Both the position numbers and the translations under genes were made by a program. The notes under the pieces were generated by a model that was given only the letters and a program-made list of their open reading frames with translations, searched no databases and was not told where the DNA came from. DNA of 64,000 nt from Pseudonocardiaceae bacterium (GTDB lineage Bacteria; Actinomycetota; Actinomycetes; Mycobacteriales; Pseudonocardiaceae), in contig WHSZ01000007.1 of NCBI GenBank assembly GCA_009379845.1, positions 1 to 64,000 on the forward strand. The letters are read 5' to 3'. Of this stretch, positions 58,438-64,000 are shown in pieces; within the stretch, counting starts at the first letter, position 1; the number at the start of each line of letters is the position of its first letter.

Positions 58438-59328
58438 ATGCGCACCGCGAAGCTCCCGCTGTTCGCTCTCGTGCTCGCTCTCGTGCTGAGCGTGCTGACC
58501 CCGGCGTCGGCGAGCGGTGCGCCGCCCGGCGACGGCGGGTTCAACGACTGGTCGTGCGAGCCGAGTCCCGCGCACCCCGAACCCGTCGTGCTGGTGCACG
58601 GCACCGGAGACAACAAGGACAGGACGTGGCGGGTGCTCGGCCCGAGGCTGGCGGAGGAAGGCTACTGTGCCTTCGCGCTGACCTACGGCGTGGTTCCGAA
58701 GATGGCGCTTGCCGACGATGTGGTCGGCGGCCTGATGCCCATCGAGTACAGCGCCGGGGAGCTGAAGTCCTTTGTGGACTCTGTACTGCGCGCCAGCGGC
58801 ACTCGAAAGGTCGACATCGTCGGGTATTCGCAGGGCACGATGGTGCCGACGTACTACGCGAAGCTGCTGGACGGCGCCGACAAGATCGACGAGTACGTCA
58901 GCCTCGCGCCGGGGTGGAACGGCACGAATGTCGCCGGAATGGCCACCCTCTACACGCTGCTCCGCGCCCTCGGCTTGCAGGGCGTCACGAACCTGCTGAC
59001 CGATTGCCGGGCGTGCCCGCAGCTGCTCACCGGATCGGAGCTGCTGCGAAAACTGCACAAGGGCGGCATTTTCCTGCCACAGATCAGCTATACCAACATC
59101 GTGACCAAGTACGACGAGATCGTGGTGCCGTACACCAGTGGCTTCCGTAAGGGCCCGAACGTGCGGAACGTGCTGCTGCAGGATTCCTGCGAGGCCGACC
59201 GCACTAATCATGTCGGTATCGTGGTCGATCCGAACGCGGTCGGGCACGTGCTGAACGCGTTGGATCCGGCGAACGCCGAACCGGTGCGCTGCGTGCCGAT
59301 GGGCCCCGTCGCGCCGAGCGATCACTGA
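58438..59328 (+). CDS. secreted lipase/esterase (class 2 lipase family)
   Basis: A 296-residue exported alpha/beta hydrolase. The signal peptide covers about 1-26 (ALVLSVLTPASASG). The oxyanion region PVVLVHGTGDNKDRTW and nucleophile elbow VDIVGYSQGTMV identify a serine lipase; the acid is probably Asp in YDEIVVPY and the His is in RTNHVGIVVDP. Four cysteines could form disulfides. ATG 58438 follows GGAAGGAT. It ends before a strong double terminator. Confidence 0.9.
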   Translation: MRTAKLPLFALVLALVLSVLTPASASGAPPGDGGFNDWSCEPSPAHPEPVVLVHGTGDNKDRTWRVLGPRLAEEGYCAFALTYGVVPKMALADDVVGGLMPIEYSAGELKSFVDSVLRASGTRKVDIVGYSQGTMVPTYYAKLLDGADKIDEYVSLAPGWNGTNVAGMATLYTLLRALGLQGVTNLLTDCRACPQLLTGSELLRKLHKGGIFLPQISYTNIVTKYDEIVVPYTSGFRKGPNVRNVLLQDSCEADRTNHVGIVVDPNAVGHVLNALDPANAEPVRCVPMGPVAPSDH

Positions 59329-59340
59329 AGGGCATCAGGA

Positions 59341-59400
59341 GAGCCCCCGGCCCAGGGGGGAGGGCCGGGGGCTCGGCAGCCGGCTGGGGGGATAGCCGGC
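59341..59400 (+). terminator. double hairpin terminator after the lipase
   Basis: The first stem is perfect over 13 bp (59341-59353 with 59362-59374) with an 8-nt loop. The second stem is GCCGGCT/AGCCGGC (59379-59385, 59394-59400). The flanking 120 bp up to the convergent gene hold nothing else recognised. Confidence 0.82.
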
Positions 59401-59520
59401 GATGATCACCTTAGAACACCCCGCATGATCATCAAGTGGGGTGCGAGCAACGGTTCCCGATGACGGATATGGCAGTGTACGCATGCACGTGTGTCGCGGT
59501 GCGCCGCGAGGTTCTCACGC

Positions 59521-61185
59521 TCACAGGTCGTTCAGCGCCGCGCGGTACGCGTCCTCGTCGAGCTCCCCGTTCTCGGTGAGCGCCACGTAGACGTATCGCG
59601 TGGTCAACTCGCCGATCGCGCGCAGGATCTCGTCGCGATCCTCGCCGGAGTGCCGCAGCCGTTTCGCGGCCTCCCATGCCTCTGGCGGATCGTTGTCCCA
59701 CAGCTGGTTGATCACGATCTCCTTGATCGCGAGGAACAGTCTGGGATTCACGCCTTCGACATCGCCGGCGAACTCCGGGTCGTCCAGTGCGTCGTGGTAT
59801 TCGGGGTGCTCGCCGACGACCAGGGTCCGCCGATCATCGGGGTCACGCGGGTCCAGTTCGAGATACTCGTCGTCGATCGTGATGTGGTTCTCTGGGATCG
59901 CGAAGCTGCGCCGGTCAAGTATGTCGCCAAGTGTCGCGACGTCCGGCGCGTCCGCCGCGTCGCCGAGGTAGTAGTCGACCAGCGACGGATCTTCTTCGAA
60001 TTCCTCGTCGTGGTCGTCGTGGTCGTCGTGGTCGAACAAGGCGAGGATGTCCTCGTCGTCGTATTCCTCGGTGCCGGATTCCGTACCCATCTCGTCGGCA
60101 AGCTGTATCACATCGGCCGCGGCGGCTTCCGGCAGTTCGTTGCGGGCCGCCGCCCAGCGTGTCCATGCCGATGTCACCGTCGGCAGGACTTCCGCGACTT
60201 CCGGATCAACCGAATCGCTGCCAAGCTGCTCGGCGAAAAAGATGGTGAGCTTCTGCGGGCTGACCCGCTGCGGCGCCGCCGGGTCGTAGTCGTAGCCGTA
60301 GTCCACGATCAGCCTGGCGCACCTGCGGATCTCCTCGGTAGCGTCCAAACCGGACTCGCGTAGGAACTCCTCCGTCGCGGCCGCCCGTTGCTCATCGGAT
60401 GCTTCGGGTGCGGGCCCGGCTTGCGGATCCGGTTCAGGCAGGGCACGGCATCGAGCGAGCGCCAGCGCGCGGAACTCCGCGAAGTCCTCGTCGACTGATT
60501 CCGCGTCGGACTCGGACAGCGAATCGGTGTCCTGAATGGCGTCTTCCAGCAGCCGCCGCGCCCGCGATGGTGGTACGCCCGTCACGCGCAGCACCCCGTC
60601 GCTTTCCACCTCCTTTTCTCGCATCTCGGCCAGGGTCTGCTCCGGTTCGGTGATCGGGAAGAGGTCCGTGGCGCCCGGCTCGCCGTGCGTGAAATCGAGC
60701 AACGCCACCAGTCCGTGCGCTACACCGTCGCGTTCGAACACACACAACAGCGAGGCGTCCTCGCCGTACACGTCCGCGAGCATCCAGCATTCCCGCACGG
60801 CGACCTTGCCGATGGAGTTGCCCCAGGCCGGCTCGGCAACACCCTGTTCGGCGAGTTCCTCCGCGGCTCGCCCGGCGACTTCGCGGTGTTGCTCGCTGAC
60901 CCCGATCACGTGCATCGCGCGAAGCAGTGCCAAAGCGGCAGGAGTGGTCTTCCCGCTGGCGTAGTTGATCAGCTCGAGGCCACTCGGCGCGTCGCCGTCC
61001 TCGTCAACCCACTCGTCGCCGAGCACATCCGAGGCGAACATTTCCGCCTGCAGCGGATCGGGTTCTTCCACCAGGGCAAGGAATCCACGGAGCACTTCGC
61101 CGCACGCCTCGTTCCGCTCGGACCGCACGGGCCGTACCGACGCCGCTCCCTTTTTCTTCTTTCGTCCACGACTCACCGGGCTCAT
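59521..61185 (-). CDS. large acidic protein with C-terminal DUF1841 domain
   Basis: A 554-residue protein with a basic start (RGRKKKKG). Two helical regions of unknown fold span about 25-300. A highly acidic linker near 365-395 contains DHDDHDDHDEE from a 9-bp nucleotide repeat. The C-terminal DUF1841 domain spans about 470-554 (NPRLFLAIKEIVINQLWDNDPPEAWEAAKRL). DUF1841 proteins are widespread with no known activity. No membrane segments are present. The neighbours, a toxin-antitoxin pair, give no functional link. Confidence 0.82.
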   Translation of the reverse strand: MSPVSRGRKKKKGAASVRPVRSERNEACGEVLRGFLALVEEPDPLQAEMFASDVLGDEWVDEDGDAPSGLELINYASGKTTPAALALLRAMHVIGVSEQHREVAGRAAEELAEQGVAEPAWGNSIGKVAVRECWMLADVYGEDASLLCVFERDGVAHGLVALLDFTHGEPGATDLFPITEPEQTLAEMREKEVESDGVLRVTGVPPSRARRLLEDAIQDTDSLSESDAESVDEDFAEFRALALARCRALPEPDPQAGPAPEASDEQRAAATEEFLRESGLDATEEIRRCARLIVDYGYDYDPAAPQRVSPQKLTIFFAEQLGSDSVDPEVAEVLPTVTSAWTRWAAARNELPEAAAADVIQLADEMGTESGTEEYDDEDILALFDHDDHDDHDEEFEEDPSLVDYYLGDAADAPDVATLGDILDRRSFAIPENHITIDDEYLELDPRDPDDRRTLVVGEHPEYHDALDDPEFAGDVEGVNPRLFLAIKEIVINQLWDNDPPEAWEAAKRLRHSGEDRDEILRAIGELTTRYVYVALTENGELDEDAYRAALNDL

Positions 61186-61284
61186 ATCGACATGCTGCCA
61201 CCACGGCGGAGGCGGCGAATCGGGGGTCCGCGTTACCGGTCGTCCAAGAGGGACCGTCGCCCCGTTGCCCGATGTGGACGCCGC

Positions 61285-61713
61285 TCACTCTCCGTCTTTC
61301 TCGGCCGTGAACGGATTGTGCAGTCGTACGCCGGTGCGTTCCACATCCCTTCCGTTCCGGGTAACCAGTGTCAGACCGTGCGCCGTGGCGGTAGCCGCGA
61401 TCAAACCGTCGATCACCGGGATCGGTTGGTTATGCGGCTGTGCGCCCCATTCAACGGCCACGGCGGCGTCCACCGGCAGGATACGGTCCGCGAACTGATG
61501 CACCACCCGGATCAACCACTCGTGCAACGCGTCGGCCTGCTCCCGGTCGCCGCGCTGCCGAACCCGCTCGACGCCGCGCTGGAGCTCCCCAACGGTCAAC
61601 GCGCTCAGATAGAGCTGGCCGGCGGATACCCGATCCCACCAAGCCGCAAATCCCGGATTCGGGTCTCGTCTCCGTGCTTCCGACACCACATTGGTATCCA
61701 ATAGGCAGTTCAC
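61285..61713 (-). CDS. VapC-type PIN domain toxin ribonuclease
   Basis: A 142-residue PIN-domain nuclease. Metal-binding acidic residues are Asp6 in LLDTNVVSE, Glu43 in LTVGELQRGVE and Asp in VIDGLIAATA, plus TRNGRDVERTG near the end. The FitB/VapC type cleaves tRNA or other RNA. The GTG start overlaps the antitoxin stop by 4 bp, giving the standard coupled toxin-antitoxin arrangement. Confidence 0.92.
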   Translation of the reverse strand: MNCLLDTNVVSEARRRDPNPGFAAWWDRVSAGQLYLSALTVGELQRGVERVRQRGDREQADALHEWLIRVVHQFADRILPVDAAVAVEWGAQPHNQPIPVIDGLIAATATAHGLTLVTRNGRDVERTGVRLHNPFTAEKDGE

Positions 61714-61994
61714 CTGGCCGCTCCGAGATCGACTTCACGAGGAAGGCTGTCCTTCCGGTCGGCCACCACTTCGTCCACCGCGTCGGCGAACTCGTCGCCG
61801 GTATGGAATCCGCCCGCCAGCGCCTCCTTGAAATCCACCTCCACCTCGATGCCGGCCAGCCGTCGATAGCTGGCGATGTCGATGACTACGGCCACCTCCT
61901 CTCCGTGTCGCGTGATGAACTGCGGCCCGTCGACCTGGACTTTCCGCAGTACCTCACTCAGTCGCTGCTTCGCATCCTGAACTTGCCATCGCAT
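61710..61994 (-). CDS. Phd/YefM-type antitoxin
   Basis: A 94-residue antitoxin. The N-terminal DNA-binding Phd/YefM fold is MRWQVQDAKQRLSEVLRKVQVDGPQFITRHGEEVAVVIDIASYRRL. The acidic C-terminal tail would wrap the toxin. A near-perfect 17-bp palindrome directly upstream is the probable autoregulatory operator. It is paired with the VapC-like gene downstream. Confidence 0.92.
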   Translation of the reverse strand: MRWQVQDAKQRLSEVLRKVQVDGPQFITRHGEEVAVVIDIASYRRLAGIEVEVDFKEALAGGFHTGDEFADAVDEVVADRKDSLPREVDLGAAR

Positions 61995-62004
61995 ACCGGC
62001 CTCC

Positions 62005-62021
62005 GTCTAGACAGACTAGAC
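62005..62021. promoter_or_regulatory. palindromic operator of the toxin-antitoxin operon
   Basis: GTCTAGACAGACTAGAC is a palindrome with mismatches only at the central region, 10 bp upstream of the antitoxin start. TCTAG motifs are rare in GC-rich genomes, which makes this a convincing autoregulation site. Confidence 0.75.
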
Positions 62022-62066
62022 AGAACCGTCTGCGCGTGCAAGTCTGACTCCCGGCGCCGGTTCGCA

Positions 62067-62429
62067 CTACGGACTCTCGTCGAGAAGGCGGGCCAGCCGT
62101 CGCGGGGCCACAAGCTGATAGGAGGTGTGTACCCATTCCACGATCTGTTCCCAGCGCTGCTCGCTCTCCTCCCCGACGAGCGCGATGGAGACCCAGCCGT
62201 ACCTGCCGAGCCCGTAGCCCGTGGGCTGTGCGGTCGGGTCGGTCGCGACGACGGCTTCGGCTTCCTCGATCGGAAGCTTCACGGTGAGGCTGTGCCCGTC
62301 AGGATCGGCGAAGACAAAGTTCTTGCCGCGTACCCGGAACGTGGGTTCGCCGTCCCATGCCTCGATGTCGACGCGTGTCGCTTCGGGGAGGGCAGTGGCG
62401 ATCTTCGTCAACCGCCGCAGGTTGTCCAT
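62067..62429 (-). CDS. MmcQ/YjbR family protein
   Basis: A 120-residue protein of the YjbR-like double-wing fold. IATALPEATRVDIEAWDGEPTFRVRGKNFVFAD and VSIALVGEES are typical. The family is widespread and proposed to bind DNA, but its function is unproven. ATG 62429 is used; the longer in-frame ORF from 62567 runs through the adjacent pseudogene. Confidence 0.88.
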   Translation of the reverse strand: MDNLRRLTKIATALPEATRVDIEAWDGEPTFRVRGKNFVFADPDGHSLTVKLPIEEAEAVVATDPTAQPTGYGLGRYGWVSIALVGEESEQRWEQIVEWVHTSYQLVAPRRLARLLDESP

Positions 62430-62475
62430 GCTCCGCTCACCGCCGGCAGGAAAACTGGGGTAAGTGGCGGTGAGC

Positions 62476-62771
62476 TTACTCCACCTCGCCGATCCGTACG
62501 GCGATTTTGCTGCGGGGTGACCACTCCGGTGCGGATATACCGGGCCGCTCGACCACGCCCGCGACATCCCAGCCGGGGATCACCGGGAAGAACGCGTCGA
62601 TCGCGCCGTCCAGCCGACCTTCCCGCAACTTCCAGTCGACCGGGTTGACCGAGGCGGCCTTGACATCCACCAGAACGCTGTCCGGGCCTACTTTGGGTTC
62701 GGTACTTCGGACAGTTCCAGTACGTCGGTGCCGCCGTACGCCGAATAGATAATGGCCTGCCTCTCGACCAT
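62476..62771 (-). pseudogene. truncated, frameshifted MDR-type quinone oxidoreductase fragment
   Basis: From ATG 62771, MVERQAIIYSAYGGTDVLELSEVPNPK is the N-terminus of a zinc-independent medium-chain dehydrogenase. It hits TAG at 62688-62690, where the -1 frame continues VGPDSVLVDVKAASVNPVDWKLR...VIPGWDVAGVVE. After that only about 20 residues remain before a stop, ending SKIAVRIGEVE, instead of the 220 or so expected. Both a single-base loss and a large internal or 3' deletion are therefore present. Confidence 0.8.
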
Positions 62772-62784
62772 TATGGAATCACGA

Positions 62785-63396
62785 TCACTGGATCGTGAAA
62801 TGCCCCCTGGTGTACGAGCCGACCGTGGCATTCCGGTCCACGTCGCCGGCAATTCCCGGCACGGTGCCCTCGCTGGTGTGCTGGTGCAACGCGAGTTTCG
62901 GATGGGACCAGCCAGGATTCCCTGGATCACCGTTGTACCGCGCGATCCACAACAACACGTTGTTATCGGCCCAGTCGTCCGGCCGCAAGACGGTTTGCCA
63001 CCAGTTCAGGTTCGCGTACACCAGCATCCCGCTGACCCCGGTGCGTTCCCGGAACTGGGCGATGAAATCGCGTATGAACGCGTTCGCGTCACCAAAGCCC
63101 TCGGCCTCCATGTCGAGAGCCGGCCATACGCTGCCCGAATTCAGCAAATCGCGCTCTTTCAGCCGGTCCGCGAAGTGCGCGACCTGCGCGCCGACGTCGA
63201 CCGGACGCGCGAAATGGTAGCCACCAGCGGCGATCCCAGCTCCCCGTGCACCGTTCGCGTAATCGTCCGACGTGGGGTCGACATAGTCGACCGACTCGGT
63301 CACCTTCATGACCGCATAGGTAATGTTGTTGCCGCGCACGGTATTCCAGTCTTCGACAGTGTTGTAATGGGAGACATCCACTCCGTAGTCCGTCAT
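62785..63396 (-). CDS. GH25 family muramidase (lysozyme)
   Basis: A 203-residue glycoside hydrolase. YGVDVSHYNTVEDWNTVRGNNITYAVMKVTES starts the barrel with the catalytic Asp. WPALDMEAEGF supplies the DxE acid pair, and YANLNWWQTVL and LHQHTSEGTVPGIAGDVDRNAT are family segments. It hydrolyses the MurNAc-GlcNAc bond of peptidoglycan. No signal peptide is visible, as in phage-type enzymes, but no other phage gene is nearby, so export may be non-classical or the start may be misplaced. Confidence 0.9.
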   Translation of the reverse strand: MTDYGVDVSHYNTVEDWNTVRGNNITYAVMKVTESVDYVDPTSDDYANGARGAGIAAGGYHFARPVDVGAQVAHFADRLKERDLLNSGSVWPALDMEAEGFGDANAFIRDFIAQFRERTGVSGMLVYANLNWWQTVLRPDDWADNNVLLWIARYNGDPGNPGWSHPKLALHQHTSEGTVPGIAGDVDRNATVGSYTRGHFTIQ

Positions 63397-63570
63397 GGCA
63401 GATCCCCGATCGTCCGGCAGTTCCTATGTTCCTCATTTTTCCGCTAGTGAGGACGACTCGGGAGAAACTGACGGAAATTCATGCGGCTGGCCCACGACGA
63501 AGGTCGGTCAGATACCGAACGTGTGCGCCGCATCCGTACCATCGATCGCGGATGTGGCGTCCGCGTGCCG

Positions 63571-64000
63571 TCATTGCCGGTGAAAGGCGCCGGTCAGCTT
63601 CGCGTAGGCGACGATGTTGTCCCGGTACTGTCCGGACGCGCGGTTGAATTCGCCGCCGCAGGTAATCAGGCGCAGCTCTGGTTCGTCGGTGTTGCCGTAC
63701 ACCTTCTCGGTGGGGAATCCCGATTTCGGATAACGATCTACGCGGTAGACGGTGAAAACCGCTTCGGTGCCGTCCGCCCGATGCACGGTGGCCTGCGCAC
63801 CGACGACCAGCTGGTGCAACCGGTAGAACACGCCGGGAACGTGGTTGTAGTCGACGTGGCCGGCGATGATCGCGGGCCCCCGCTCACCCGGGGTGGGACT
63901 TTTCTCGTACCAGCCGGCGGTTTCCGCATCTTCCGGAACCTCGAGCGCGCGGTCCGGCTGCAGCCCGAGCTCGATGATCTCCCCGGTGTGCACGTTGATC
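63571..64000 (-). CDS. class F sortase, N-terminus beyond the window
   Basis: A partial protein: at least 143 residues of the C-terminal catalytic domain are present, and the reading frame stays open past base 64000. The catalytic triad is His in IAGHVDYN, Cys in RLITCGGEFN and Arg in GQYRDNIVAYA. Class F sortases are typical of actinobacteria and attach or process surface proteins; the membrane anchor should lie outside the window. GTG 63993 is an internal codon rather than the likely start. Confidence 0.88.
   Translation of the reverse strand, partial: INVHTGEIIELGLQPDRALEVPEDAETAGWYEKSPTPGERGPAIIAGHVDYNHVPGVFYRLHQLVVGAQATVHRADGTEAVFTVYRVDRYPKSGFPTEKVYGNTDEPELRLITCGGEFNRASGQYRDNIVAYAKLTGAFHRQ

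Noticed and set aside
59995-60040. Possible CRISPR-like short repeat
   Set aside because: The repeats are 9-bp contiguous units inside a coding frame (Asp/His codons), without spacers.
62785-63396. GH25 lysozyme as evidence of a prophage
   Set aside because: No holin, tail, integrase or attachment repeats are nearby, and GH25 enzymes are common chromosomal proteins in actinobacteria.

Overview
The window is GC-rich and densely coded. It carries actinobacterial hallmarks: GTG/TTG starts, F420/FMN-type PPOX proteins, a DUF5926 SEC-C protein, fused CydDC, IdeR-type iron boxes, a SigE-family ECF sigma factor, and a graspetide (ATP-grasp RiPP) cluster. It most resembles a Pseudonocardiaceae chromosome such as Amycolatopsis or a relative; that placement is inference, since no rRNA or strain marker is present. 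About 50 genes are supported. No tRNA, rRNA, CRISPR array, insertion sequence or replication origin was seen.

Layout. 1-8.2 kb: S49 peptidase; LytTR response regulator coupled to a membrane protein and two sodium/solute symporters, the second with a DUF485 partner; rhodanese; DUF4328 membrane protein. 8.2-12 kb: secreted glycerophosphodiesterase, thioredoxin, two paralogous secreted Cys-rich proteins, cytochrome P450. 12-17.3 kb: XRE regulator divergent from a tightly overlapping operon of three small genes, a graspetide precursor split by a -1 frameshift, ATP-grasp ligase, PIMT-like methyltransferase, and a frame-disrupted membrane protein. This is the most interesting locus. 17.4-31.4 kb: GDPD, SEC-C protein, ECF sigma plus membrane partner, ferritin with iron boxes, arginine deiminase, DM13 protein, CPBP protease, BCCT transporter, PPOX protein, IdeR-boxed DUF2470 protein, DJ-1 protein, homogentisate dioxygenase with a partner gene and IclR regulator.

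31.4-41.6 kb: cydA-cydB-cydDC (bd oxidase and its assembly exporter), GAF sensor kinase, a decayed glycosyltransferase-like pseudogene, and a NarL/DevR-type regulator. 41.7-49.9 kb: CocE-like hydrolase, coaA, hsp20 behind a perfect CIRCE element, macro-domain protein, pheA, tenA, two secreted proteins, aldo/keto reductase. 50-57.9 kb: polyol-type catabolic locus (MFS permease, DeoR regulator with a 23-bp palindromic operator, HAD phosphatase, 2-hydroxyacid dehydrogenase, FGGY kinase, DhaKL-type kinase, RpiB-type isomerase), probably for a C4/C5 sugar or polyol. 57.9-64 kb: PPOX protein, secreted lipase, DUF1841 protein, Phd/VapC toxin-antitoxin pair, YjbR protein, truncated MDR pseudogene, GH25 lysozyme, class F sortase running off the end.

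Two short dispersed repeats stand out. One is a hairpin with a constant GGTGCTATAACCC core and variable but complementary arms, directly abutting stop codons (four copies, one of 118 bp). The other contains GCCGTGAAGGCCACCTTACGGG, and in both loci it is read in the same frame straight after an ATGA stop/start overlap. Several -1 frame breaks (14.29, 16.71, 40.1-40.8, 62.69 kb) could be biological decay, recoding or sequence error, and should be resolved before the affected genes are interpreted.
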